A stretch of 64,000 nucleotides of DNA from Paenibacillus farraposensis (GTDB lineage: Bacteria > Bacillota > Bacilli > Paenibacillales > Paenibacillaceae), in the NCBI RefSeq assembly GCF_020736845.1, contig NZ_JAFFQR010000041.1, positions 1-64,000 on the forward strand, written 5' to 3'. Positions 32,138 through 41,595 of the stretch are shown here, piece by piece. A program made the position numbers and the translations under genes. Under the pieces are notes generated by a model, which searched no databases, was not told where the DNA came from, and saw only the letters and a program-made list of their open reading frames with translations. How positions within the stretch are numbered: the stretch's first letter is position 1; each line of letters begins with the position of its first letter.

Positions 32138-34425
32138 TGGCGAAACTGGAAGAAGAGCTAAAACAAACCTACGCCGAACAGGTGACGACATTCGAGTCCG
32201 GTAATGAAATGGCGGCTACGGCGGCTGCACAAATCAATTATCATATGATGGGATATTTTCCGATTACTCCGTCGACCGAGGTCGCACAGTATCTGGATCA
32301 GATGAAAACGAGAGGCCAGCACAATATCAAGTTGGTCGCAGCGGATGGAGAACACGGTTCGGCAGGGATATGCTATGGTGCCGCGGCTGCAGGAGCAAGA
32401 GTAGTGAACGCGACCAGCTCGCAGGGCTTTCTGTACATGCTAGAGCAATTGCCAGTTCAGTCCGGAACCCGTTTCCCTATGGTCATGAATCTGGTGACAC
32501 GGGCTGTCAGCGGTCCTCTGGATATTCGCGGGGATCATTCGGACCTGTACTACGGTCTGAATACAGGCTGGGTGATCTTGATGGCAAGCACACCGCAGGC
32601 TGTCTATGATATGAATATCATGGCGCTGAAAATTGCAGAGCACAGCGATGTCCGATTGCCTGTAATGGTCGCTTATGACGGCTTTTATACGTCACATCAG
32701 AAGCGTAAAGTGCAGTATTTTGCCGATGCGGAGACCGTCCGGAATTTCGTAGGACCGAATCCTAACCTGAATCATCCGAATATTTTGGATTTTGAACATC
32801 CGGTCACCGTAGGCGCACATATGAACGGTGATGACCTGTCGAACAATCACGCCCAGCTGTCTGAGGCATTAAGACGGTCTGAAGCAGTATATGAGCAGGT
32901 TGCCGCAGAATATGCATCTTTATCCGGTCGGGAATATCCGATTTTGGATCTTTATCATATAGAAGATGCCGAGGTTGCTGTACTCCTGCTGAACTCAGCG
33001 GCTGAATCGGCCAAGGATGTGGCCGATCAGCTCCGCACGCGCGGCATCAAGGCCGGGGTTATTCGCCCGAATATCATTCGGCCATTTCCGGCCGCGCAGC
33101 TGCGTGATGCATTGCGCCATGTCAAGGTGCTGCTGGTAGGTGAGCGTGCGGATTCCTACGGCGCCGACGGCGGTAATTTGACGCACGAAATCAAGGCGGC
33201 TCTGCAGGAGGACCCGCTTAACCGGACGCTTGTGCTGACACGCATCTTCGGCTTGGGCGGCAAGGATTTTTATGAGGAAGATGCAGAGGCGTTCTTCCAG
33301 CTTGCAATTGATGCGGCCAAGGCCGGACGGGTAGAGAAGCCGTTTGATTATTATGGCATTAATCCGGGCTCGCCAGATAAGGTGATGCCGCAGGTTATGC
33401 AGCCGCCGCGGGGCGATGCATACCGTACGGGCCTGATTCAGGTTACCCCTGACGAGGCGACCGGGAAGCTGAAGGTCAAGGTGCCACCGCTGCGTTCACT
33501 GACGACCAAACCACGCCGTCTTACACCGGGTCACGGAGCATGTCCGGGATGCGGGGCATTATCTGCGCTGGAGCTGTTTTTCAAAGGGATTGAAGGCGAT
33601 ATTGTAGTATTGTTCCAGACAGGCTGTGTGTATGTGGTAACGACGGGTTACCCATATACATCACACAAACAGCCGATGATCCACAATCTTTTCCAAAACG
33701 GGGCTGCTACGCTTTCGGGAGCCCTGGAAGCTTACTTAGAGATGAAGCGCCGTAATGAGATCGAGATGCCGGACGATCCGACCTTTATTATGATCAGCGG
33801 CGACGGCGGGATGGATATTGGTATGGGCTCGGCCATTGGTGCGGCTCTGCGCAATCATAAGCTGATTATGCTGGAGTATGATAACGAGGGGTACATGAAT
33901 ACAGGCTCGCAGCAGTCGTATTCGACTCCGGTCGGTCATATGACCAGTACGTCGGGTGTTGGGAAGATGCAAAAAGGTAAGCATGGCCATCACAAGGACA
34001 CCGTGCAAATCATGGCCGCCTGCAATATTCCGTATGCTTTCACGGCGGCTGAAAGCCACCCGCAGGATATGCTGCGTAAAGCGGCCAAGGCGCAATGGTA
34101 TGCGAATAATGTAGGTACGGCCTATGGTAAAATTCTGTGTGCCTGCCCGCTGAACTGGAAATCCGAAGACCGCTTGGGCACCGACATTGTAGGAGCAGCC
34201 GTCGAGTCCTGCTTCTTTCCATTGTACGAAATTGAGCAAGGCAGTACGACGATTACGTACAATCCGGAAGACAAAGACAAACGGATTCCAGCTGCAGAGT
34301 GGCTGAAATTAATGGGTAAAACGAAACATCTGCTGAAGGAGGAAGCGATGTTGGCCACCATTGAGCAGGAGATTGAACGCCGCTGGGCCATCCTGAAAAA
34401 GAAACATGAAATTTCGGAGCTATAG
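32137..34425 (+). CDS. 2-Oxoacid:ferredoxin oxidoreductase, fused alpha and beta subunits
   Basis: A 762-residue fusion of the two catalytic subunits. The alpha part has YFPITPSTEVAQYLD and GAAAAGARVVNATSSQGF; the beta part (from about 465) has HGACPGCGAL, the ThDP motif SGDGGMDIGMGSAIGAALRN to EYDNEGYMNTG and YSTPVG. The beta and ferredoxin cysteines indicate an iron-sulfur ThDP enzyme for anaerobic or fermentative growth. The ATG overlaps the previous stop by one base and follows GGAGG. Pyruvate is the likely substrate but 2-oxoglutarate is possible. A strong terminator follows. Confidence 0.9.
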   Translation: MAKLEEELKQTYAEQVTTFESGNEMAATAAAQINYHMMGYFPITPSTEVAQYLDQMKTRGQHNIKLVAADGEHGSAGICYGAAAAGARVVNATSSQGFLYMLEQLPVQSGTRFPMVMNLVTRAVSGPLDIRGDHSDLYYGLNTGWVILMASTPQAVYDMNIMALKIAEHSDVRLPVMVAYDGFYTSHQKRKVQYFADAETVRNFVGPNPNLNHPNILDFEHPVTVGAHMNGDDLSNNHAQLSEALRRSEAVYEQVAAEYASLSGREYPILDLYHIEDAEVAVLLLNSAAESAKDVADQLRTRGIKAGVIRPNIIRPFPAAQLRDALRHVKVLLVGERADSYGADGGNLTHEIKAALQEDPLNRTLVLTRIFGLGGKDFYEEDAEAFFQLAIDAAKAGRVEKPFDYYGINPGSPDKVMPQVMQPPRGDAYRTGLIQVTPDEATGKLKVKVPPLRSLTTKPRRLTPGHGACPGCGALSALELFFKGIEGDIVVLFQTGCVYVVTTGYPYTSHKQPMIHNLFQNGAATLSGALEAYLEMKRRNEIEMPDDPTFIMISGDGGMDIGMGSAIGAALRNHKLIMLEYDNEGYMNTGSQQSYSTPVGHMTSTSGVGKMQKGKHGHHKDTVQIMAACNIPYAFTAAESHPQDMLRKAAKAQWYANNVGTAYGKILCACPLNWKSEDRLGTDIVGAAVESCFFPLYEIEQGSTTITYNPEDKDKRIPAAEWLKLMGKTKHLLKEEAMLATIEQEIERRWAILKKKHEISEL

Positions 34426-34483
34426 TGGACTTTGCCTAATCGGCTTCGAATATTGCTAGAAGCTGTATGGGTGTCAACCGACA

Positions 34484-34520
34484 AAGATTCTTTACGCTTG
34501 TTGCGTAAAGAATCTTTTTT
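34484..34520 (+). terminator. Terminator of the oxidoreductase operon
   Basis: A perfect 13-bp stem (AGATTCTTTACGC with GCGTAAAGAATCT) around TTGTT, followed by eight T. Confidence 0.93.
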
Positions 34521-34643
34521 TTTCGTTTGTGGGATGAAGCATAAAAAAACAGGTAATGATTTCCGATAAAGGAGTGAAGACTTATATGAAATTTACTGAA
34601 TAACAGTTTTCTTCTGAATTTTAAGATACAATGAGGTGCAGAT

Positions 34644-35111
34644 ATGATTACGCTGAATACAGTTGAAATAATCGAAATTATAAAGAAGCAAATCCCTAAG
34701 GTCATGAACATTAAGCCTGTAGAGCTGAGATTCACAGATGACTTTGGACGGGCATCGCTGACAGGGGTGGGGCGCAAATTTACGCTGACAAACCAGCATT
34801 ACTCCGCAAAAGTCATGGATTGCGTGTTGGAAACGCAGGTGCGTCCGATCTTAATGTGTGAAATTATTTACTTTCTAAAATGTGAGTTTATTGACGGGCA
34901 TGTCGAGGTACAGTTGGATTATGACGTATGCGAAGAAGATGGTCAAGGGCCCACGGCTTCGGCGGTTATTACCTTTGACCATGCTACACAGCTCGGCGTA
35001 GAGGAGCTGGCTGATCTGATTGATCTGGCGCTTCATATGAATGATAAAACCTGGTTTGAAGAGCTTTCCAGCCAGTACGTTAAAACAAAAGCAGGCGCAT
35101 CTATCCGATAA
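34644..35111 (+). CDS. Hypothetical protein with an IDEAL-like C-terminal helix
   Basis: A 155-residue soluble protein with no membrane segment. ATG 34644 follows AATGAGGTGCAG. The C-terminal part VEELADLIDLALHMNDKTWF then EELSSQY resembles the IDEAL motif (acidic helix with [LI]DxALxxxDxxxFxxLS) of small Bacillus proteins. The N-terminal 100 residues, with two cysteines, I do not recognise. No operon partners. Confidence 0.6.
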   Translation: MITLNTVEIIEIIKKQIPKVMNIKPVELRFTDDFGRASLTGVGRKFTLTNQHYSAKVMDCVLETQVRPILMCEIIYFLKCEFIDGHVEVQLDYDVCEEDGQGPTASAVITFDHATQLGVEELADLIDLALHMNDKTWFEELSSQYVKTKAGASIR

Positions 35112-35181
35112 CTTGCTTTTTTAAAAAGTTAGTGTTAATATACGTAACAAGTTTAATGTTAATTCAATTGAATAAGAGCAA

Positions 35182-35350
35182 GTTCCTTCGGGGCGGGGTG
35201 CAATTCCCTACCGGCGGTGATGACGTGCTTGTGAATCGCTAATGTGATAACAGCACGGCTTAGTCCGTGACCCGGATGCTGAAATATCAGCAGAAGGTGG
35301 ACCTGGTGCAATTCCGGGACCGACAGTATAGTCTGGATGGGAGAAGGATA
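35182..35350 (+). ncRNA. FMN riboswitch (RFN element)
   Basis: All conserved blocks are present in order: TTCGGGGCGGGGTGCAATTC, CCTACCGGCGGT, TTAGTCCGTGACCCG, AGCAGAAGG, GGTGCAATTCCGGGACCGAC and GTCTGGATGGGAGAAGGA. The closing helix is TCCTTC (35184-35189) with GAAGGA (35343-35348). FMN binding would shut down downstream expression. Unusually, a terminator stands 230 bases downstream and before ribE. Confidence 0.96.
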
Positions 35351-35376
35351 CGGAGCGCATATGCATGACGTGATAT

Positions 35377-35523
35377 GTGCCAATTTTAGCATGCGGAAAT
35401 GTGCGTACGGCTTATTTCGCCGCAGGGCAGCCATGGATGACGTTTTTTTTTGGACTTTTTTTCATAGGTGTTCTAGGCGTTTTAGGTTGGATCATGAGCC
35501 ATGCTTTTTATTGGCATACATAG
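35377..35523 (+). CDS. Possible small membrane protein downstream of the FMN riboswitch
   Basis: A 48-codon frame (GTG 35377; alternatives GTG 35401, ATG 35437) ending at TAG 35521-35523. It predicts one strong transmembrane helix (MTFFFGLFFIGVLGVLGWIM) preceded by RTAYFAAGQPW. The start is uncertain; GTG 35377 is buried in a hairpin (GCGCATAT 35355-35362 with ATATGTGC 35373-35380). The composition looks like a real membrane protein, but no homologue is recognised. It lies between the riboswitch and a terminator, so would be under FMN control. Confidence 0.33.
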   Translation: MPILACGNVRTAYFAAGQPWMTFFFGLFFIGVLGVLGWIMSHAFYWHT

Positions 35524-35579
35524 GATTCGCAAGATTTCGAGATGCATAAGGATTGCGCTTGTATAATTTTGACTTTCAT

Positions 35580-35618
35580 CACCCCCATGACGGTTACAAT
35601 CCGGGCTGGGGGTTTTTT
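35580..35618 (+). terminator. Intrinsic terminator between the FMN riboswitch and ribE
   Basis: ACCCCCA/TGGGGGT outer helix with an inner CGG/CCG, followed by TTTTTT. It may be the riboswitch-controlled terminator or the end of the small ORF transcript. Confidence 0.8.
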
Positions 35619-35675
35619 GCGCTTATGACTGATGAATTAGGGATAAACTGAAACGAGCTGGAAAGGAGTGAAGGC

Positions 35676-36341
35676 ATGTTTACCGGATTGGTTGAGGAAG
35701 TGGGACGTATTCAAACGATTAGCAAAAGTGGAGAAGCGATGGTGCTGGGCATAGAGGGCTCCGTAATTTTGGATGATTTGAAAATAGGAGACAGTGTTGC
35801 TGTGAATGGCGTTTGTCTGACAGCGATACAGATCGGTGTGAAAGATTTTAAGGTTGATGTTATGCCGGAAACTTTTCGCAGCAGCAATCTGAAGGAACTC
35901 AAGTCCGGGAGCCGGGTTAATCTGGAGCGGGCGATGGCAGCAAGCGGAAGGTTCGGAGGCCATATTGTACAAGGACATGTTGACGGGACGGGTACCATTC
36001 GTAGGGTCACATCAGATCAAAATGCAGTTGTATTCGAAGTGGCGCCTTCAAATCAGGCATTATTCAAATATATTTTGCTCAAAGGCTCAATCACAGTGGA
36101 TGGCATCAGCCTTACCGTCGCGCAGCGAACGGGAGATACCTTTGCCGTATCCATTATCCCCCATACCTTATCCGAGACAGCCTTACAAGTCAAACGCGAG
36201 GGAGACACCGTCAATATTGAATGTGACATATTAGGCAAATATGTGGGACTGCTTTTGAATTATAAAAGCTCAGTGGCGTCGGAGGGGCAAGAAACAACGC
36301 CTTTAAGCCTGGATTATTTGGCGAAGCATGGCTTTGCCTGA
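35676..36341 (+). CDS. ribE: Riboflavin synthase (alpha chain)
   Basis: Dismutates two 6,7-dimethyl-8-ribityllumazine to riboflavin. 221 residues, two homologous beta-barrel halves beginning [12 protein letters not shown] and [21 protein letters not shown] and [12 protein letters not shown] show the internal duplication. AAAGGAG precedes ATG 35676. First intact gene of the rib cluster. Confidence 0.94.
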   Translation: MFTGLVEEVGRIQTISKSGEAMVLGIEGSVILDDLKIGDSVAVNGVCLTAIQIGVKDFKVDVMPETFRSSNLKELKSGSRVNLERAMAASGRFGGHIVQGHVDGTGTIRRVTSDQNAVVFEVAPSNQALFKYILLKGSITVDGISLTVAQRTGDTFAVSIIPHTLSETALQVKREGDTVNIECDILGKYVGLLLNYKSSVASEGQETTPLSLDYLAKHGFA

Positions 36342-36402
36342 GATGAATGGGTCAATCTGCCCGAGAAGCAATTATGCCAGTAGAAATAAGGAGGAGAGCG
36401 TC

Positions 36403-37086
36403 ATGGATAGAGGAAGCCGGACAAGTACAACGGCAGACGTAATGGAGCATAATAAGGTGAAGCCGGGAGAAGAGATTCGTTTGGACTCTATTGAGGAAGC
36501 GCTGGAGGATTTAAGAAACGGTAAAGTCGTGATCGTAGTGGATGATGAGCAGCGGGAAAATGAAGGTGATTTTATCGCCTTAGCTGAAAAGGCCACCCCT
36601 GAGGTCATTAATTTCATGATCACAGCAGGTCGCGGGCTAGTCTGCGTGCCGATTACCCGGCAAAGAGCCGAGGCATTGGAACTGCATCCCATGGTGGAGC
36701 AGAATACAGATTTCCACGGCACAGCCTTTACCGTGTCAGTTGATCATATGACAACAAAAACAGGGATTTCGGCAGCCGAACGTTCCTTGACCGCACGCGC
36801 CTTGGCAGACGACACCGCTGCAGGAGGGGATTTTCGCAAGCCTGGTCACATGTTTCCGCTGATTGCCTGCGATGGCGGTGTTTTGCAGCGTGCAGGCCAT
36901 ACAGAGGCGGCGGTCGATCTGGCACGGCTCAGCGGCTATAAGCCCGCTGGAGTCATTTGCGAAGTGATCAAGGAAGACGGCTCTATGGCCCGTCTGCCTG
37001 ATTTGGCCGTGATCGCCAAGCATCATCAGCTAAAGCTCATCAGTATTCAGGAATTAATTGACTATCGTCGTCGTTTGTCATTGTAA
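36403..37086 (+). CDS. ribB: 3,4-Dihydroxy-2-butanone-4-phosphate synthase (RibB only)
   Basis: Makes the four-carbon precursor of lumazine from ribulose 5-phosphate. 227 residues with [62 protein letters not shown] and [16 protein letters not shown]. It stops at [14 protein letters not shown], exactly where Bacillus RibBA continues into GTP cyclohydrolase II; that domain is absent. ATG 36403 follows AAGGAGGAG. It reaches ribH after 27 bases. Confidence 0.93.
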   Translation: MDRGSRTSTTADVMEHNKVKPGEEIRLDSIEEALEDLRNGKVVIVVDDEQRENEGDFIALAEKATPEVINFMITAGRGLVCVPITRQRAEALELHPMVEQNTDFHGTAFTVSVDHMTTKTGISAAERSLTARALADDTAAGGDFRKPGHMFPLIACDGGVLQRAGHTEAAVDLARLSGYKPAGVICEVIKEDGSMARLPDLAVIAKHHQLKLISIQELIDYRRRLSL

Positions 37087-37113
37087 ACTAATATAAAAGA
37101 GAGGTTGATAAGC

Positions 37114-37578
37114 ATGGCACGTTTTCTGGAAGGTAATCTCGTATCGGATGGATTAAAATATGGTATTGTAGTTGGCAGATTTAATGAATTTATTACGAGC
37201 AAGCTGTTAAGCGGTGCCATTGATGCCCTTCAGCGGCACGGTGTACGGGAAGATGAGATTGATGTAGCCTGGGTGCCTGGTGCATTCGAGATTTCACTTA
37301 TTGCGCAAAAAATGGCTGCAAGCGGCAAATATGATGCCGTTATTACGCTGGGCACAGTCATCCGCGGCTCTACTTCGCATTATGATATTGTATGCAACGA
37401 AGTGGCTAAAGGAGTAGCAGCAATCAATCTGAAAACGGGTGTACCCGTGATTTTCGGGGTAGTGACGACGGAAAATATTGAGCAGGCAATTGAGCGTGCG
37501 GGGACGAAGGCTGGTAACAAAGGTTGGGATTCTGCGCTGGCTGCGATTGAAATGGCGAACCTGGGCAAGCAATTTTGA
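37114..37578 (+). CDS. ribH: 6,7-Dimethyl-8-ribityllumazine synthase
   Basis: A 154-residue capsid-forming enzyme of riboflavin synthesis. Signatures [39 protein letters not shown] and [19 protein letters not shown] 37114 with AGAGAGG upstream; the TTG three codons earlier is less likely. Confidence 0.94.
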   Translation: MARFLEGNLVSDGLKYGIVVGRFNEFITSKLLSGAIDALQRHGVREDEIDVAWVPGAFEISLIAQKMAASGKYDAVITLGTVIRGSTSHYDIVCNEVAKGVAAINLKTGVPVIFGVVTTENIEQAIERAGTKAGNKGWDSALAAIEMANLGKQF

Positions 37579-37746
37579 TTGCAGGAGCAACGGAATAGAA
37601 CAGCTGCCGATCAAAAACGGGATTGGATTGTTAAGCTAGGCGATGACGTATATACTACAGAAAGAGGGATTGATAACGTCGAGCATACGTGCTAATAGGG
37701 AAAGGTATTGTTGAATGATGATTGGAGTAAGGCAGGGGGAAGCACA

Positions 37747-38541
37747 TTGACAGTCGTAAATTACAAGCTGGAAACATTCGAAGGCCCGCTGGATCTGCTG
37801 TTGCATCTGATTGATAAAGCCGAGATCGACATCCAGGATATCCCGATTAGCGATATAACGGATCAGTACATGGCTTTTTTGCACAGTATGCAGGAGCTGG
37901 AACTGGAGATAACGAGCGAGTTTCTAGTCATGGCGGCGACGCTCTTGTCGATTAAGAGCAAATTGCTGCTTCCCAAACCACCTGTAATGGAATATGACGA
38001 TTTGGACTTTTATGAAGAAGAGGATTATGATCCTCGTGAGGAACTGGTTCGCAAGCTGGTGGAGTACCGTAAATATAAAGGAATTGCTCGCCATCTGAGC
38101 GAACGTGAATGGGAACGGAGCTTGATTTATGGCAAGGAGCCGGAGGATCTGAGCGCATTCCTGCCCACCGAGCCTGTAAATCCGGTGCACGGACTGCATT
38201 CAAGCGATTTGGTCGCGGCTTTTCAGCGTGCGTTGCGTAAAGCAGAACGACACACAACGGTAACCCGGGTTCACCGGGATGAGATTTCAGTCAAAGACCG
38301 TATCCGGCAGGTGGTCGAGGTATTGGAGGTGCTGGGGACTGGGGGGCGGATTTTGTTCTCCAAGCTGATGCATGAGGATATGTATCGGCATGAAGTAGTT
38401 GTCACCTTTTTAGCTATTCTCGAACTGATGAAAATGAAGCAGATTTTCTGTTATCAGGAGAAGCTTTTCGATGATATTGTAATGGAGTGGAGAGGGGATT
38501 TACGGGTTAATGGATTATCTGAAGCTGAAATCAATTATTGA
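37747..38541 (+). CDS. scpA: Segregation and condensation protein A
   Basis: The kleisin subunit of the SMC-ScpAB condensin. 264 residues beginning TVVNYKLETFEGPLDLLLHL; conserved LVMAATLLSIKSKLLLPKP and the C-terminal winged helix (FLAILELMKMKQI). TTG 37747 has AGGGGGAAG upstream and gives the usual length; an earlier TTG at 37708 is possible. Overlaps scpB by 32 bases. Confidence 0.93.
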   Translation: MTVVNYKLETFEGPLDLLLHLIDKAEIDIQDIPISDITDQYMAFLHSMQELELEITSEFLVMAATLLSIKSKLLLPKPPVMEYDDLDFYEEEDYDPREELVRKLVEYRKYKGIARHLSEREWERSLIYGKEPEDLSAFLPTEPVNPVHGLHSSDLVAAFQRALRKAERHTTVTRVHRDEISVKDRIRQVVEVLEVLGTGGRILFSKLMHEDMYRHEVVVTFLAILELMKMKQIFCYQEKLFDDIVMEWRGDLRVNGLSEAEINY

Positions 38542-39118
38542 GGGACTACTGTTTCTTGCGGGAGAGGAAGGGTTGTCCGCCAAGCAGATCGCTGACATTG
38601 TAGAGCAGCAGCAGGGGCTGGTTGAAAAAAGTCTGGAAGATATAAAACAGGACATGGAGCAGGGAGGAAGAGGCCTGCAGCTTGTCCGCATCGCCGGGAA
38701 CTATCAGCTTGCAACTTTACCTGAACATGCACCCTATTTTGAAAAACTTGCCTACTCTCCGGCACGTGCTTCTCTGTCTCAAGCAGCTTTGGAAACATTG
38801 GCCATTGTGGCCTATCGCCAGCCCATTACAAGAATTGAAATCGAAGATATTCGGGGCGTCAAATCCGAGCGGGCTATACATACACTGGTGAACAAGGAGC
38901 TTATTGAGGAAAAAGGCCGGGCTGAAGCCATTGGGCGGCCGATATTGTATGGAACAACGAACTCATTTCTCGATTATTTCGGGTTGGGCTCTCTTGCCGA
39001 TCTGCCGCAACCAGAGCTGTTTGAGGATTCGGACAATTTGGAGGAAGAGACACAATTATTGTTCGAGCGTCTGGAGAGCACTCAGCCTGCAGCAAACGAT
39101 CCGGATGTTGAAGCCTGA
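38510..39118 (+). CDS. scpB: Segregation and condensation protein B
   Basis: Partner of ScpA. 202 residues with two winged-helix domains: GLLFLAGEEGLSAKQIADIV and ALETLAIVAYRQPITRIEIE, then DIRGVKSERAIHTLVNKELI. The ATG lies within the scpA end, implying coupled translation. Confidence 0.93.
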   Translation: MDYLKLKSIIEGLLFLAGEEGLSAKQIADIVEQQQGLVEKSLEDIKQDMEQGGRGLQLVRIAGNYQLATLPEHAPYFEKLAYSPARASLSQAALETLAIVAYRQPITRIEIEDIRGVKSERAIHTLVNKELIEEKGRAEAIGRPILYGTTNSFLDYFGLGSLADLPQPELFEDSDNLEEETQLLFERLESTQPAANDPDVEA

Positions 39119-39294
39119 TACGTTTGTCCGGAGCTTGCGGCTCTTTATTGTAATCATTTCTACATGCGTAAGAAACAGCCAGTTCTCGTATTGAGGACTG
39201 GTTGTTTGCTATGTGAGCATGCATGATTTTCCGGCGGGAGGCCATACTATTTTTACCAAGGTATATCTATAGATAAAGGTAGGGGGTCTCGCCA

Positions 39295-39996
39295 GTGTGG
39301 AAATGGATCGGTATTGCCATCATTGCCATCATATTACTTGTGCTGGCTGTTTTGCTTTCTCGTATCCGATTGAAGCTGGATATTGCCAAGCATGACAATG
39401 ATGATCGGGCGCATCTGGAAATCAGATTTCTGTACGGGTTGATCAAAGTCAATTATGATATTCCGGCGATTATGATATTCAATCTGGAAAAGGGGCTTTT
39501 TTATCGGCTTGACCGCAATGAAAACATACATAAAACCGATGCTTCGGTAGATCGTGGAAATATTGATACCGAAAAGATCAAGCAATTTATACATGATGTA
39601 CGAGTTCTATTCAAAAGAACGAAAGCCTTGAATCACTGGATTCGGCATACGTTGGCCCATGTGACGGTATCCAAAATGGAATGGTCCACCAATATCGGCC
39701 TTGCCGATGCAGCCTATACGGCTACCTCGACCGGTATTCTATGGGGGTTAAAAGCAACGCTGGTTGGTTATGCTTCCAGCTTTGTACGCATGAACTGCAC
39801 GCCCAAGCTGTTTGTCGTGCCCTATTGGGTGGATCGTCTGCGTTTTACTACCATCTTGACCTGTGAAGCGAATGTGTCGCTCGGTTATTTCATTTTTTCC
39901 ATGCTAGTGTTAGCCTATCGCATATGGCGTGTTCCAGGCGGACTAAAAGCATGGAAACGGGTTTTTTCCAAGAAACCCATACAGCATGAGGGATGA
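39295..39996 (+). CDS. ytfI: DUF2953 family membrane-associated protein (YtfI)
   Basis: A 233-residue protein: N-terminal transmembrane helix (WIGIAIIAIILLVLAVLLS), a soluble domain (RIRLKLDIAKHDNDDRAHLE) and a hydrophobic C-terminal helix (VSLGYFIFSMLVLAYRIW). Followed by ytfJ as in B. subtilis ytfI-ytfJ, genes tied to sporulation. GTG 39295 follows TAGGGGG. Precise role unknown. Confidence 0.82.
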   Translation: MWKWIGIAIIAIILLVLAVLLSRIRLKLDIAKHDNDDRAHLEIRFLYGLIKVNYDIPAIMIFNLEKGLFYRLDRNENIHKTDASVDRGNIDTEKIKQFIHDVRVLFKRTKALNHWIRHTLAHVTVSKMEWSTNIGLADAAYTATSTGILWGLKATLVGYASSFVRMNCTPKLFVVPYWVDRLRFTTILTCEANVSLGYFIFSMLVLAYRIWRVPGGLKAWKRVFSKKPIQHEG

Positions 39997-40080
39997 GTGG
40001 TACATATTTTTCGGGTGCTCTGCGCACAATAGCAATAGAAAAGGCAGTTTACGCTTGAGATAAGCAAAGGAGGAATAATC

Positions 40081-40575
40081 ATGTCAGATCACCCGATTCA
40101 AGGGCTCATGCAAACGGCGATGGAAAACATCAAAGCCATGGTGGATGTAAATACAATAGTTGGAGAAGCAGTGGAAACACCCGACGGTTCCGTTATTTTG
40201 CCAATCAGCAAGGTAGGGTTCGGCTTCGCAGCCGGGGGTAGTGATTTTTCTGTTGATGAAGAAGATGTTCATTCGTCCTCATCAGCAGCAGGGAATCATA
40301 GCGTAAAGGAAGGACATCCGTTTGGTGGTGGTAGTGGTGGCGGTGTATCCATTCAACCGATTGCTTTTCTGGTTGTTGGTAAACAGGGAGCACAAATTGT
40401 GCCTTTGGACAATCAGACGCATCTGTTTGAGAAAATAATCGACTCCACGCCATACCTGATTGATAGGGTTCAGTCCATCTTCCAGCGTACAGGCGCTCAA
40501 ATGCAGACTCCGGCTCCACAGGCACCTATAAATGTTGCTACAGATCACAGCCATTCTGGCCCGGCTTACTTGTAA
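40081..40575 (+). CDS. ytfJ: GerW-family sporulation protein YtfJ
   Basis: A 164-residue spore protein implicated in germination. It begins SDHPIQGLMQTAMENIKAMV and has GFGFAAGGSDF, a Gly-rich patch (PFGGGSGGGVSIQPIAFLV) and LIDRVQSIF. AAAGGAGG precedes ATG. The Gly/Ser stretch and C-terminal Pro/Ala tail are low-complexity. Confidence 0.9.
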   Translation: MSDHPIQGLMQTAMENIKAMVDVNTIVGEAVETPDGSVILPISKVGFGFAAGGSDFSVDEEDVHSSSSAAGNHSVKEGHPFGGGSGGGVSIQPIAFLVVGKQGAQIVPLDNQTHLFEKIIDSTPYLIDRVQSIFQRTGAQMQTPAPQAPINVATDHSHSGPAYL

Positions 40576-40603
40576 GGTTATTGAACTAAATTGTTTTCCT
40601 CAG

Positions 40604-40649
40604 GAAGGTATCCCACAGCCGTGAAGGCTTAGGAATACCTTCTTTTTTT
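40604..40649. terminator. Terminator shared by ytfJ and the convergent tgl
   Basis: AAGGTATCCC pairs with GGAATACCTT, followed by CTTTTTTT. It reaches the tgl stop codon. Confidence 0.85.
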
Positions 40650-41364
40650 ATCTTCGAATATACTGTCGTCCACCAATGAATGCATGGATATGAAGGTTTT
40701 GTTCCTGATGATTCGAACTATGCTGCAAATCTTCACGGTTTTCTTCAGGAGCAAACTGGGATAAATAGTCGAAGTCCGGATAAATCACCTCATTCGTTAA
40801 ATAAGCAGATCTGGTAGCCTCTGGCTTGCGATGTTGATTGAGGGAATCAATAATACCTTGTGCCGGCAGGATGCCGATTCCATGTCCATAAAACAAGTTA
40901 TCCTTCATTTTAACGGCGTTTTCTCCTTTCCACTCCAATGCTTCGGATGACACATCAGGGTTGTTAAAATACACAATATCGCCAGGAGACGCTTTATCAC
41001 TTCCTTCCGACTGTATTAGCTTGAGGTCACTGTCATAGTGCCAATCATACAGCAGCATATCTGCAAAAAGCCGGTTGAATTCACTTTCCAGGATGGAATC
41101 CAGTACTGCATTGTACAGTACAATGACCATAGCTGTTGCACATTCAAAGGCATATTGATGACCATGGATAAAAATATCTCTGATGCCCTGCGCGGGAGTG
41201 ACACCTGCTTTGAGCCGGAGTCCGCCGTTTGCCGTCAAATCCCAAAACTGTGGATTGCGACGTACGGTTGCAAAAGTGGCAAAGGCTGCGCCGCTTTGAT
41301 GTAATGCCTCGGCTGACTCTACAATCCGGGATCTTAAGATCGTTTCAAACTGTCGTCGCTGCAT
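40648..41364 (-). CDS. tgl: Protein-glutamine gamma-glutamyltransferase (spore coat transglutaminase)
   Basis: Cross-links coat proteins through epsilon-(gamma-glutamyl)lysine bonds. 238 residues; the catalytic cysteine lies in YAFECATAMVIVLYNA after ANGGLRLKAGVTPAQGIRD; FNNPDVSS and FYGHGIGI are also typical of Tgl. ATG at 41364 is chosen because GGAGGGACAGC precedes it; an ATG six codons earlier has none. Minus strand, between ytfJ and dacB. Confidence 0.92.
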   Translation of the reverse strand: MQRRQFETILRSRIVESAEALHQSGAAFATFATVRRNPQFWDLTANGGLRLKAGVTPAQGIRDIFIHGHQYAFECATAMVIVLYNAVLDSILESEFNRLFADMLLYDWHYDSDLKLIQSEGSDKASPGDIVYFNNPDVSSEALEWKGENAVKMKDNLFYGHGIGILPAQGIIDSLNQHRKPEATRSAYLTNEVIYPDFDYLSQFAPEENREDLQHSSNHQEQNLHIHAFIGGRQYIRR

Positions 41365-41510
41365 GCTGTCCCTCCATTCCAATCAAACGTTTGGCGATGC
41401 ATAGGCTTACAAAGCTCTTAACTAAATATATGTGGGATCAGGAGTGCAAGTTGCCTGAATTACAGTAAAACAAGCAAAAATACATTTGCAGAAGGGCATC
41501 GCTTGTACAG

Positions 41511-41541
41511 GAATTTTCTGTTATAAAGGTGGACATACTTT
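41511..41541 (+). promoter_or_regulatory. Candidate SigE promoter of dacB
   Basis: GAATTTT (41511-41517) and CATACTTT (41534-41541) with a 16-base spacer approximate KMATATT and CATACANT; the spacer is a little long. The B. subtilis dacB-spmAB operon is SigE-dependent. Confidence 0.35.
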
Positions 41542-41595
41542 GAACAGCTTGGACATAGAATGGTACAAGACTTGCTCAAAACCGGAGGAATCCAA

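Noticed and set aside
34586..34603. Five-codon ORF (MKFTE) after a good GGAGTG site, upstream of the IDEAL-like gene
   Set aside because: Too short to support; no codon run or hairpin suggesting a leader-peptide attenuator.
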